Positions 1-8,605 of a stretch of 64,000 nt of DNA are shown in pieces. Position 1 is the first letter of the stretch, and each line of letters opens with the position of its first letter. The position numbers and the translations under genes were made by a program. The DNA comes from Planctomycetota bacterium. Lineage in GTDB: Bacteria > Planctomycetota > Phycisphaerae > UBA1845 > UTPLA1. The notes under the pieces were generated by a model. That model had not been told where the DNA came from. It did no database searches and saw only the letters and a program-made list of their open reading frames with translations. Where the stretch lies: positions 144,405 to 208,404 of the forward strand of contig JADJRI010000005.1 in NCBI GenBank assembly GCA_016712275.1. Direction: 5' to 3'.

Positions 1-420
1 AACTCCCAACCTCTTAATCCGAAACCCCGCTCCACCCCGGCCCGGCAGGGCCAACGACCGTAGCCAGAGGTTTCAACCTCTGGACAGCACCACCAAAAAA
101 TAACCTCGTCCGGAGGACGAACGAGCCGTCAGACTTGCAATTCCTTAGCGAGCAAAAGGGGCTCAGCCCACCTCTCTCCAAAACCCGAATCTCGAAACGC
201 GCAACTCGCCACCCGAAACTCCAACATGATCATTTCACCCGCCAATAGCCGGTGCCAATCAGAATTCTTGCATTCTCGACAAGCGAAGCGAGTCGTTAAC
301 AGAGCCGCGCCCGTCAGGATGCGGTCAGCGTTCGCGAAGATGGCCGCACCGAACTCGGCGACCTCCGCACCGAAATAATTACATGCGCCGCCATTTTCGG
401 CGAGCGAAGCGAGTCGTTAA
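1..420. other. Non-coding 5' edge with RHS debris
   Basis: No gene is supported here. A small hairpin (CCAGAGGTT at 64-72 with AACCTCTGG at 75-83) lies near the edge, and a GGGGCTCAGCCC-type palindrome lies around 158-170. From 283 onward the sequence is a degenerate copy of the DNA found again at 404-497, inside the upstream part of the RHS reading frame, so this is probably remnant RHS sequence. Confidence 0.6.
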
Positions 421-497
421 CAGAGCCGCGCCCGTCAGGAAGCGGTTGGCGCTCGCAAAGATGGCCGCACCAAACTCGGCGACCTCCGCACCGAAAT
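283..497. repeat. Two direct copies of a ~94-bp RHS-derived segment
   Basis: Bases 283-376 and 404-497 match almost perfectly at an offset of 121 bases, with only scattered substitutions. A shorter match (ATTACATG-GCCGCC) continues after each copy. The second copy runs in frame into the RHS fragment; the first does not lead into an open frame. This looks like a partial tandem duplication with decay. Confidence 0.8.
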
Positions 498-2191
498 GAC
501 CTATGATTACATGGGCCGCCGCGTGCGGAAGTTGGTGCTGGAGTTGGTCGATGGCGAGGGCCCGCCGACCGGCTCGAACCCATGGGGCGGAAACGACGGA
601 GAAGTCGTGGACGACATGCGCTACATCTACGACGGCTGGAACATGGTGATGGAACGGGATGCTTCTGGTTCGCCGCTTGGAACGACCGAAACCGTGCGAA
701 ACAAGTATGCATGGGGCTGTGACCTTGCGGGCCTCAATGGCGGCGCTGCGACCGGCGACGTCCAGTCCTCGATTCATGGGGCGGGCGGTATTGGCGGACT
801 GCTGGCCATGGAATACACGGCCATGCCTGACTGCACCGAGCCACCGAAGCTCTTTTATGCCTATGATGGCAACGGCAACGTAGGGCAGATGGTGTTTTTT
901 GATGCGGGCGATTGTCCCATGCGTGCTTATGACGAGGGGTATGTTTCAGCGAAGTACGAATATGATCCTTACGGCGGGACGTTGCTGGCGGTCAACAATT
1001 ACGGCATTGACAACCCCTTCCGCTTCTCGACGAAGTTCTACGACGCGCAGCCCAGCACGGCGGCGGCGGGCGAACGCGGGCTATATTACTATGGGTATCG
1101 GTATTACAGCCCGAGGTTGGGGCGGTGGGTGAATAGAGACCCCCGCGAAGAATTGGGCGGGCTAAACCTGCATTCATTTGTCGCCAATTCGATTCCCAAT
1201 TTGGTTGATCCAAATGGGTTAACTCCACAATCAATTAAGGTTTGGGAAGGTATTAGAGTGGAAAAGGGTGATTTGGCAACTAGCTGCGCAAACACTCAAT
1301 TTACCAGTACTCTGACCCTGCATATGCTTGCGTATCGGAAGGAGAGGTGGCCTTGGCAAAATGGTTTGATTCAGGGTCCTTCCGACATTATCGTGGGTGA
1401 AAATTAGGCCGGAAACCGGACTCGGCGTCCGGATCGTCGGCCGTGGTAGTTCAATGGCCTGGAGATTGGGTTTAGCGCTTGAGGGCCGCCGGCAGCATGA
1501 AGGCAGGCGAAATCCCGTGGAAAACACGGAATTTCGCCCGTGCCGTACGGCCCCGCCGCGGCGCTCGGGTCGCTCCCCAGCGTTGCCCTACCCTCCGCGA
1601 CGGCCCCGGGATCATACCGAGACTTGCCGTCGGTCATAAAGCGAAAAACCCCTTCACGTTCGGTGGTACCCACGAAAAACCCGGAAGGACCTGATTCAGA
1701 ATGTAATACCACTTACCAATACGGAGACTCAATTTGAGATTGCAATTACTTGGGATTGTGTCAGTAAGTCGTTCTTGTGGGTTAAGCGGTGCGAAGTTGT
1801 GCCTGGATCCGTTGGCGTAAGTGGGCCCGCGAACCTGAATACGATTTATGGAACAAAAGCAGAAGTCAATACGCCGGGATATCCGGTCTATGACCTTCAT
1901 CCTACATTGATTCTAAATGGAGATGTGCCAGTCGGTAAGGCATGTCGCAGGGTTACGTTTAGCGTTGCCGTTCAAGTTCAAGAGAAAACACTGTTACCAC
2001 CAGTCATGGGAACTGGTGGCGCTGGTGGAGGGATAAATGTAGGAGGAGGAATTATATCGGGTTCCGGTCAGGGTGGTGCAACCGGTGGCACTGGGTATCA
2101 ATTGCAGCATATTTATAATGTTCAAGTTTGCTGCAAGAAATGCTCCAGTTCAAGTTGCGATCACTGCAAGGGCGAGGCGAACGGATATTGA
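421..2191 (+). pseudogene. RHS repeat-associated core protein, 5'-truncated and split by a mobile element
   Basis: The frame is open from 421 (a stop lies at 418-420), and the first ATG is at 496. The first piece (496-1407) has a YD repeat (TYDYMGRRVRK) and the RHS core hallmark near residues 195-240 (YYYGYRYYSPRLGRW, then NRDPREELGG and a DPNG motif). It then enters a variable tip. After LIQ the frame hits a 317-bp insert and stops inside it at 1407. The same frame resumes at 1700 (NVIPLTNTETQFEIAITWDC) and ends at 2191 with a Gly-rich stretch and a Cys-rich end (CCKKC, CDHC). Insert plus target duplication is 325 bp, which exactly accounts for the frame change. RHS proteins are large surface or secreted proteins whose tips are often toxins; this tip was not recognised. 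The 5' end of the gene is missing. Confidence 0.85.
1375..1691. mobile_element. 317-bp MITE-like element with terminal inverted repeats and 8-bp TSD
   Basis: The left end reads GGTCCTTCCG-N7-CGTGGGT (1375-1398). The right end (1668-1691) is its inverted complement, GGTCCTTCCG-N7-CGTGGGT when read on the minus strand. TGATTCAG flanks both sides exactly (1367-1374 and 1692-1699), the footprint of transposition. There is no transposase gene. The interior is GC-rich and can fold: CCGGAC/GTCCGG at 1416-1432, and a 14-bp stem with one mismatch at 1506-1538. An 8-bp duplication is made by several IS families (ISL3, IS1595, IS66 among them); the parent family is not assigned. It interrupts the RHS tip. 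Confidence 0.9.
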
Positions 2192-2331
2192 GTGATTCCA
2201 AGAGCGATTGAATCGGCTTGAGTGATGTACGCTGTTCGATTGTGTTACTTAAATGTCTTGTAAAATGGAGATATCAACACGAGTTAACTTCATGGGTATT
2301 CGACATTATGAAGTTGATGAGGAGTTTTCTA

Positions 2332-3045
2332 ATGAAGATTGACGGACCGATGAGAATTGTTCCTCCAATCGTTTTTGGTTTATTGGCGATTTCTGGGTGT
2401 TCCCAAACGGTCCAACCCAAGAATTCGAGTTCACCTAATCGAGATAGCATTACATGTAAGACTGGAACATCAAATTTGAATAATCTACTAGGCATCCAAA
2501 CCAAGTCGATCAGCGTCTCCTATAGTGGCGGCCCTGCTGTTCTCTATTTCTGGTGGGAAGTTTGGCAGAAGGGAGAAGTTGCAGACGGGACTGCAATCGG
2601 GTTTTGTTGCAACGTAGATAATAGCCGGACGCCGGAGTTGATAAACGTTGCATTCTTATCACCTGCCTATTGGGACGACCGGCAGTACGTAGTTGGGAGT
2701 TTTGAGGTGCGCACGGATGAAGATAGTCTAGTACTGGGACCAATGTCGACGAAAATACCAATTCCTAGTAGGCCACTTAAACCTCTGTTTAGGGCAAGTT
2801 CGGCTTTTGCTCCCTTAAGAGTTGGAGAAACAGTCTCAATAATTCAAGAAGCATATGGAGCACCGGTGGCGAATGGATTTGGCGGAGCGAGTCACATACC
2901 AATTGGAATTGAGCGGAAACGGCAGTCAGAATTGTTTGTTTCGTTTAATGCAAAGCTGGTTAGTGCAACAGATGCTGATATTTCTGACTGCAAAGGGGGA
3001 GTTCGCTTTGAACGCCCGATTCGCGATCTCGTCTCGACTGAGTAA
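2332..3045 (+). CDS. Putative lipoprotein downstream of RHS tip
   Basis: The start at 2332 is preceded by a GAGGAG ribosome-binding site at good spacing; the frame is open further upstream. The N-terminus has a short hydrophobic stretch ending in a lipobox (LLAISGC), so the product is probably a lipid-anchored envelope protein of about 237 residues. The rest is mixed beta-type sequence with no recognised domain. Like the RHS tip, the gene is visibly AT-richer than the housekeeping genes further on, which fits recent acquisition. Its position directly after an RHS tip raises the possibility that it is a tip-specific partner such as an immunity or accessory protein; nothing in the sequence proves this. 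Confidence 0.65.
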   Translation: MKIDGPMRIVPPIVFGLLAISGCSQTVQPKNSSSPNRDSITCKTGTSNLNNLLGIQTKSISVSYSGGPAVLYFWWEVWQKGEVADGTAIGFCCNVDNSRTPELINVAFLSPAYWDDRQYVVGSFEVRTDEDSLVLGPMSTKIPIPSRPLKPLFRASSAFAPLRVGETVSIIQEAYGAPVANGFGGASHIPIGIERKRQSELFVSFNAKLVSATDADISDCKGGVRFERPIRDLVSTE

Positions 3046-4385
3046 CGACTCAGAATTAGCGGTTTGAGTGTCGGCGTGGTAAGTATCGCCCACTACGATA
3101 CAGATGCGCAAGTAAAGGGGGCATTCTGATTAAGCCAGAATAGTGACACTAATTAGCAGTCAGTGCAAGTGCGGAAATGCTACAAGGTTGGAACCTCGTT
3201 ATGGAAATCTAGGGACGAAATCTAGGGACAGTCACCTAAATGACACGTTTGTGGCACTATTGGCTCGTAGTCTCGTAGGGCGGGTCGGCCGCTTGACCCA
3301 CCATTTCGCGGAGCAAACCCCTCGAACACCGAACCGCCTCACCCCTCGCGGTTCACCCATCCGCGCCCAAGCTCTCGATCAAGCCGCACACCACGCACAA
3401 GTCGAATGGGTTTGTTCAAACCGGCACAAGCCAGGAAATCGCACCGTCCTGAATATGCCATTCTCATGACACGTCGTGCCCGCCGGCATGCCCCACCGTT
3501 CGCCCCAACTCCCCTGACCCCGATTTGACTCCCCGAAGTCTTGGCGCTTCGCCTCAAGCTCTTGTCTCCGTTCGCTATTCGCTCTTCTTCATTCGCTATT
3601 CATTCCCCGGCTCCTTTCGGCGTTTCGGCGTCTTCTCCAACTCTACATTCTCCATTCTCAATTCTACATACCACCCCATGCGGTGCGCTGAGCAAGACTT
3701 ACGGTATGAAAGCATACCCCATGCCCCCTCTCCTCCACTCGACCCCTTGGACCCTCGAACCTTTGGTCCCTCTCTTTCGTTTTGACTTTTCCCCCGCCTG
3801 CTCACCTGCGCTCACTTCACCTTTCGATTCCGGCCCCTCTTCGATTTCGGAGGTTCGGCGTTTCGGCGTTTGCCCCGCCCCATTCGCTGTTCAGGGAATT
3901 TCAGCAATTTTCAGCCATGGAGTTTTTTTTATAAGAAATGGCCAAGCTTGCAGCACTGGGATACCGAACTCATGCCAAACAAACAACTTACAAAACCAAA
4001 GCAGTCCGAACTTCCGATGAAAACGCCGCCGAATCACCTGCCAAAATCGCCCCATTTTCACCCCGTCGCCGCGAACAGTCAACCACTCAGCCCCTCAAAG
4101 CCGCGGACGCATCCTGCTGTTTCGGCGTTTCGGCGATTCGACTTTGCGGCGTTTCCCCGCCGTCCACTTCCTGCATTCCTGGCTTCCTTATTTGCAGCTA
4201 ATGCCCTTCGACTTTTCGGCATTTTCCACAACTCTCCACTCTCCATTCCCAATGCTACATTCCGCTTTCCGCCCATTCCCCCTCCCGCCCCGTTTTCCTT
4301 TATAATCCCCCCGAACCTGTCCGAGGCTTGTTCTTGCGCGCGTGTGACCGTGCGGGCGGCTCGGTTGCCGGAGTGCTGCCTTTCG
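3046..4385. other. Long gene-free, pyrimidine-rich region with repeated words
   Basis: I see no convincing gene in these 1.3 kb. A GTAGGGCGGGTC/GACCCACC palindrome sits at 3275-3302. From about 3500 the plus strand is rich in C and T and repeats words: TTTCGGCGTTTCGGCG occurs around 3615, 3855 and 4120, and a CTCTACATTCTCCATTCTC-like block at about 3640 recurs in diverged form at about 4230. An open frame that continues into lspA is an artefact of this composition. Confidence 0.55.
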
Positions 4386-5135
4386 ATGGAACAAGCCGCC
4401 GCCACACCACTGGATGCCACATCCCTCCCCCTCGCCACCCCGGCCCACGAGCCCTGGTCCATGACCCACCTCCCCAGCCACATGCGCCTCTGGCTCGTGA
4501 CGGCCGTCGGCCTCGGCATCGACCTCTGGTCCAAGGAATGGGCCTTCAGCACCCTCAATCCGGAAGAGCCGCGTGTGCTCATTCACAATTTCCTGTCGTT
4601 TCAGCTTTCGCTCAATCCGGGTGCGCTCTTCGGCATCGGCGCCGGATTCGCGCCGATCTTTGTCGGCGCCTCGGTGCTGGCCCTGCTCTTCGTGCTCTAC
4701 CTCTTCGCCAACGCCGGCGCCTCCCGCTGGTCGATGCACATGGCACTCGGCCTGGTGCTGGGCGGCGCGCTGGGAAATCTCTACGACCGCGCCACGCAGG
4801 AGGCCTATGTCGCCTATTCATCCAGGGGCCGCGATATCGGCATCCTGGTTCGCGAAACCAAAACGCATGTGGTCATCGCGGACTTCCCCAAAGGCGGGCG
4901 CGAGCGCGTCGTCCCGTGCTCCGACGACGGACGCTCGGGCCGTCAGCCGGTGGTGCGCGATTTCATCAGAATCGATGCGCGGCTTGCGGGCTATTCACTG
5001 TGGCCGTGGATTTTCAATATCGCCGACGCCCTGCTCGTCGTCGGCGTGATTCTCTTGCTCTGGAATTTCTGGTTCGATCGAAAGCACCACGCCCATGCGC
5101 AAGAGACGCACGCGCCATCATCGCCCCCGGCCTGA
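4386..5135 (+). CDS. lspA: Lipoprotein signal peptidase (signal peptidase II)
   Basis: An inner-membrane aspartyl protease that cleaves the signal peptide of prolipoproteins after lipid attachment. Visible family motifs: NPGALFG (about residue 77), GGALGNLYDR (about 126, carrying the first catalytic Asp), VRDFIRI (about 189) and FNIADALL (about 209, second catalytic Asp), with hydrophobic membrane segments between them. The protein is about 249 residues against the usual 160-170. The extra length is a roughly 20-residue N-terminal extension and a hydrophilic insert of about 50 residues between GNLYDR and VRDFI. The start is the ATG at 4386; an internal ATG at 4461 is possible. The window contains several lipobox proteins that would be its substrates. 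Confidence 0.93.
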   Translation: MEQAAATPLDATSLPLATPAHEPWSMTHLPSHMRLWLVTAVGLGIDLWSKEWAFSTLNPEEPRVLIHNFLSFQLSLNPGALFGIGAGFAPIFVGASVLALLFVLYLFANAGASRWSMHMALGLVLGGALGNLYDRATQEAYVAYSSRGRDIGILVRETKTHVVIADFPKGGRERVVPCSDDGRSGRQPVVRDFIRIDARLAGYSLWPWIFNIADALLVVGVILLLWNFWFDRKHHAHAQETHAPSSPPA

Positions 5136-5147
5136 GGGCGATTTTTT
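5120..5147. terminator. Rho-independent terminator between convergent lspA and HAD gene
   Basis: Stem ATCGCCC (5120-5126) pairs with GGGCGAT (5136-5142) and is followed by a run of T. It overlaps the lspA stop codon and lies just beyond the end of the minus-strand HAD gene. The T run is on the plus strand, so it mainly serves lspA. Confidence 0.75.
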
Positions 5148-6600
5148 ATGGCTTGCGGTTGAGAATGAAGCCAGTGAGGGCCATGAGCTGGAAGGCGATG
5201 GCAAGCTGAACCCGAAAGGTGGCGACGGCCGTATCGCCGTTCACCGCCGCATACAGACCGAAGGCCAGCGCACAAATGGCGAATGCCTGAACGATGGCGC
5301 CGGCCAGTTGGGCAAATGAAAAATCGGCCGAGTTTTTCTCGCGCCGCATCATGCGCATTTCTTCAAGAACCTGCCCCAGCGTCGGCTCCGGCGCCCGAGT
5401 GATGGGCAATTCGGGATGCAAATCAGGTGCCGCATTTGTGGCACCTGATTCCGGCGCGGGCCGCGGCTCCACCGTCGGCCGAAACTCGGCATGGACAACC
5501 TTCGCGGCTTCCGGCTTCGACGATGGGGCGGTCGCCGTAGCCGCCGGCTCGACGGCCGCCTGCGCCTTCGCGCTGACACCATCCGTGAATGGCTTGCGGG
5601 GCTCGTGCTGCGGGGCTTTCGTCAAAGCTGCATCGGCCAAATCAGTCGGCGCATCAGACCGTGCGATCGGTTCGGCCGCAGCCGTTTTCATTGGCAAGGA
5701 AGTTTCCTTCTTCTGGGGTTGGGCCGCATCCGGCTTTGCTTCAACGACCGCCTCAGGAGCGGTCCGCTCATGCATGGTCCGTGCCGGCGAATTCTCCGCA
5801 ACCGGCTTCGGCGACCGCGCATCTACAACATTGCGCCGCGCGGCGGCAGCCGAGGGTTCCAGTATTCGCACCTGCGGGTCGGCAACGCGCACAGCTGCCG
5901 GCGCCGTGGCGACGGCTGTCCCACCACCCGCATCTATTTCCGGCTTGGGCCGCGGGGTAGCTTGCGGCTTCGGCGGCGCAGTTGAAACTGAATTCGCTCC
6001 GCTGCTTTGCGCCGGCGCGGCCGTCTTCGGCGCCGAATTCACTTTGGTTTCGCGCAGTACGATTTCGGCGGCCTTGGCGAAACCGGCGGAGGTGTAATCC
6101 GGCGGCGTTTCGACGTCGATGTTGCCGTTGCCGATCAGGATGGTCTTGCAGCCGACGGCCTTGCCGGCCATCACGTCGCGCTCGCTGTCGCCGATCATCC
6201 ACGAGTTGGCGAGATCGAGATTGAGATCGGTCGCGGCCTGGAGAAGCATCCCGGGCTTGGGCTTTCGCAGTTCGCTGTCCTTGCGATATTGGTCAACAAC
6301 GGCCTCCGGGCCGGTGAGGAAGGGGCAATAGTAGATGGCATCGACGCCGGAACCATTGGACTGCAACAATTCCTGCATGCGTTGATGGACCGCCGCCAAC
6401 TCGGACTCTGTCAGGTAGCCGCGGGCGACGCCGGACTGGTTGGTGACGACGACGACGGGAAAACCGGCATTGCGCAGCTTGGCAACGGCCTCGCCGACGC
6501 CGGTGAGAAGGCGAACGTGCTCGGCGTGGCGCAGGTAGCCGGGGTCGTGAATCAGCGTGTTGTCGCGGTCAACGAAAACCGCGGGGCGTTTGTTGGGCAC
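5146..6600 (-). CDS. HAD-IIIA phosphatase (GmhB-like) with long linker and C-terminal membrane segments
   Basis: The N-terminal ~170 residues are a HAD phosphatase of the histidinol-phosphatase/heptose-bisphosphatase type: DRDNT (nucleophile Asp), TNQSGVARGY, a KPKPGM lysine motif and GDSERDV. The Cys residues that bind zinc in typical GmhB are not evident in the YYCPFLTG loop. About 220 residues of Ala/Pro-rich, low-complexity linker follow, then a conserved-looking tail with EEMRMMRREKN and two hydrophobic segments, so the protein is membrane-anchored by its C-terminus. The GTG at 6600 sits just before KRPAVFVDRDNT; a TTG at 6642 is an alternative. The substrate may be a sugar phosphate, but this is not proven. 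Confidence 0.85.
   Translation of the reverse strand: MPNKRPAVFVDRDNTLIHDPGYLRHAEHVRLLTGVGEAVAKLRNAGFPVVVVTNQSGVARGYLTESELAAVHQRMQELLQSNGSGVDAIYYCPFLTGPEAVVDQYRKDSELRKPKPGMLLQAATDLNLDLANSWMIGDSERDVMAGKAVGCKTILIGNGNIDVETPPDYTSAGFAKAAEIVLRETKVNSAPKTAAPAQSSGANSVSTAPPKPQATPRPKPEIDAGGGTAVATAPAAVRVADPQVRILEPSAAAARRNVVDARSPKPVAENSPARTMHERTAPEAVVEAKPDAAQPQKKETSLPMKTAAAEPIARSDAPTDLADAALTKAPQHEPRKPFTDGVSAKAQAAVEPAATATAPSSKPEAAKVVHAEFRPTVEPRPAPESGATNAAPDLHPELPITRAPEPTLGQVLEEMRMMRREKNSADFSFAQLAGAIVQAFAICALAFGLYAAVNGDTAVATFRVQLAIAFQLMALTGFILNRKP
5421..5450. repeat. Perfect 11-bp inverted repeat inside coding linker
   Basis: AATCAGGTGCC (5421-5431) and GGCACCTGATT (5440-5450) form a perfect stem with an 8-base loop. 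It lies within the low-complexity linker of the HAD gene. The GGTGCC core resembles the palindromes near manC. Confidence 0.75.
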
Positions 6601-6795
6601 GATTGAAAAATCCGTTTTTGTTCGCGTGCATGGGGCGGTCAATATCGCCTTGTTCCAATGCGTCAGTATGACCGGAGAAGGACGGATTTGCCAGAAGGCG
6701 CGACGAACCGGCTTAATTAAAGAATTAACAGGCCAAAAGATGCCGGCAGGGTTGTCAATCGGTCAAACTGAGAAAAAGGGTGGGTGAAACCCGCC

Positions 6796-7899
6796 CTACG
6801 CATAAAGTGCCGCATCAATGGCACTTTCGATGATGCGTCCGCCGTCTTCGAGAAACTCAATTTCGAGATGCAGCACCAGCAATCGGCACGTCTTGTCCGG
6901 CCAGCGGTTCACCAGTTTGACCGCGTCTTTTTCGGTGGTGACAACGGCATTGGCTTCGAGGGCCAGCGCCACATCGCAAATCGCAGTCATCTCCTCGTCG
7001 GAATAATCGTGGTGATCCGGATATTCATAGGCCGCGACCGCCTTCACGCCGATGCGCTCGACCGCGCGGCGAAAACTCTCAAAATTCGCCACACCGGCGA
7101 AAATAACGGCCTGCACCGCTCCCGGGTCCTGTCCCGGCAGCAAACGGCCGGTGACATCCTGAAATCCGGTGATGCGATGCACGGCTTGAACCAGTGGCCG
7201 GCCCTTGGAACAGCGGCGAAGCGTGGAAAGCAGCAGCATTCTATCCGATTGCTCGATTTCGTCGCTTCGCGTGAGCACAATGACGCCTGCACGGGCCAGC
7301 GACGACGGCGGCTCGCGCAGGAGGCCACGCGGCAGCATCCAGCCGTGACCGAAGGGTTGGGTTGCGTCGATCAAAACGATATCCAGATCGCGGGCCAGCC
7401 GTCGGTGCTGAAATCCGTCATCGAGAACGAGGGCATCGCAGCCGGCCTCGCGTGCGGCCTTCGCGCCGGCCACGCGATTGGCATCGATCACAATGGTGGC
7501 ATTGGGACAGCGGCGCTGGAGAACGAGTGCTTCGTCGCTTTCGAGGCTCCACGGCGGCGCCGGCGAATCGGCCGATGCATCGGCGGGCTGCACGGGACGG
7601 CCCTTGTAACCGCGGGACAGAATGGCGACATTCCGGCCGCGATCCATCAGCAACCGGGCAATTCGGGCGGCCATCGGCGTTTTTCCGGTTCCGCCGACGG
7701 TGATGTTGCCAATGGAAATCACCGGCGCATCGACCCGCCGCGAGGCGGCAGAGATTGAGGCGTAGTAGAGATTTCGCAATCGGATGATGAATCCATAAGG
7801 AATCGCCAGAAGAATCAAGCCGAAGCGGGCGAGCCGTCGAAGCGGTCCGCCTTTGCGTCCGGAGATGAGATCGAGAAATGGGCTGCGTCGGGCGGGCAT
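6796..7899 (-). CDS. lpxK: Tetraacyldisaccharide 4'-kinase
   Basis: LpxK phosphorylates the 4' position of the tetraacyldisaccharide-1-phosphate precursor of lipid A at the inner membrane. The P-loop GNITVGGTGKTP is clear, followed by SRGYKG and the DDGFQHR motif typical of the family. A hydrophobic N-terminal helix (FGLILLAIPYGFIIRLRN) fits membrane association. I chose the ATG at 7899 (MPARRSPFLDL); an ATG at 7968 adds 23 unconserved residues. The stop overlaps a GGGTGGGT/ACCCGCCC palindrome at 6778-6796. Presence of this gene implies a lipid A outer membrane. Confidence 0.93.
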   Translation of the reverse strand: MPARRSPFLDLISGRKGGPLRRLARFGLILLAIPYGFIIRLRNLYYASISAASRRVDAPVISIGNITVGGTGKTPMAARIARLLMDRGRNVAILSRGYKGRPVQPADASADSPAPPWSLESDEALVLQRRCPNATIVIDANRVAGAKAAREAGCDALVLDDGFQHRRLARDLDIVLIDATQPFGHGWMLPRGLLREPPSSLARAGVIVLTRSDEIEQSDRMLLLSTLRRCSKGRPLVQAVHRITGFQDVTGRLLPGQDPGAVQAVIFAGVANFESFRRAVERIGVKAVAAYEYPDHHDYSDEEMTAICDVALALEANAVVTTEKDAVKLVNRWPDKTCRLLVLHLEIEFLEDGGRIIESAIDAALYA

Positions 7900-7988
7900 G
7901 GGTCGGAAGTTTAGCACAATTCGCGATTCGTTGACGGTGATTTGAATGAGGATTAGTCTCAGCCGCATTCAAGCGAGGGCATTGTGAA

Positions 7989-8579
7989 ATGAAGCGAACC
8001 AAAGTTGCATGGTGTGCGTTGATGCTGCTGGGGGTTGCACCGGGTTGCTCCGAACTGGATGCGGATTCGAACGTTCGGACGACGCCTTCGCATTGGAATC
8101 GAATTGTGCTGCCGGACACGCAGCCGGATCGAGCCTTCGACGAGGCCATTGCGGCCGTCAGGCAGTATTTTCCGGCATTCGACGCTTCGCGAACGGACAT
8201 GCGTATCATCACGCCGATGGTGGAATACTCGCAGCGGGGCGGCACCGAGCGCATTCGCGACTCTGCGTTTCAAACCAACAACCGCATGCGGCGGCGGGCC
8301 ACTCTGATCGTTTCTCCGAATGGAACGGGCTCCGTGGCGCTGTGCGAGGTGAAGGTGCAGCGACTGGACACGGCCGACCATCGGGCGTTTCAACAGCATC
8401 GCGAGTTCAACGATGTGCCCAATTCGACGCCGATCGAACGAGATGCGGGAGTGTCCGGCTCACAATCGGAAACATGGACGGACATGCCGCGCGACTCGAA
8501 GCTGGAACGGGATATTTTGCAGATCATCTACAATCGGGTGAAGCCGGTGAAGGATGAGTCGCAATCCCCGACGTCATAA
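7989..8579 (+). CDS. Putative lipoprotein of unknown function
   Basis: The N-terminal signal ends in a lipobox (LGVAPGC near residue 20), so the product is probably lipid-anchored in the envelope. It has about 196 residues. The middle part (AFDEAIAAVRQYFP...RIITPMVEYSQ) reads like a small globular domain, and the C-terminus (LERDILQIIYNRVKPVKDE) is helical. It is divergent from lpxK, so the short space between them holds both promoters. No family was recognised. Confidence 0.75.
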   Translation: MKRTKVAWCALMLLGVAPGCSELDADSNVRTTPSHWNRIVLPDTQPDRAFDEAIAAVRQYFPAFDASRTDMRIITPMVEYSQRGGTERIRDSAFQTNNRMRRRATLIVSPNGTGSVALCEVKVQRLDTADHRAFQQHREFNDVPNSTPIERDAGVSGSQSETWTDMPRDSKLERDILQIIYNRVKPVKDESQSPTS

Positions 8580-8605
8580 TCCAATGGTTCATCACGAGTC
8601 ATTTC

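Noticed and set aside
1375..1691. Phase-variable invertible segment switching the RHS tip
   Set aside because: The exact 8-bp direct duplication and frame arithmetic point to a transposon insertion, not to inversion.
3143..3469. Possible ~108-residue ORF in the gene-free region
   Set aside because: No ribosome-binding site, no recognisable domain, and the sequence runs through a palindrome and low-complexity DNA.
3500..4330. CRISPR-like array from the repeated TTTCGGCG and CATTCTC words
   Set aside because: Repeats are short, irregularly spaced and diverged, with no constant spacer length and no cas genes.
3870..4385. 170-residue N-terminal extension of lspA
   Set aside because: The sequence is low-complexity Pro/Ser-rich, arises from the pyrimidine-rich repeats, and LspA motifs only begin after 4386.
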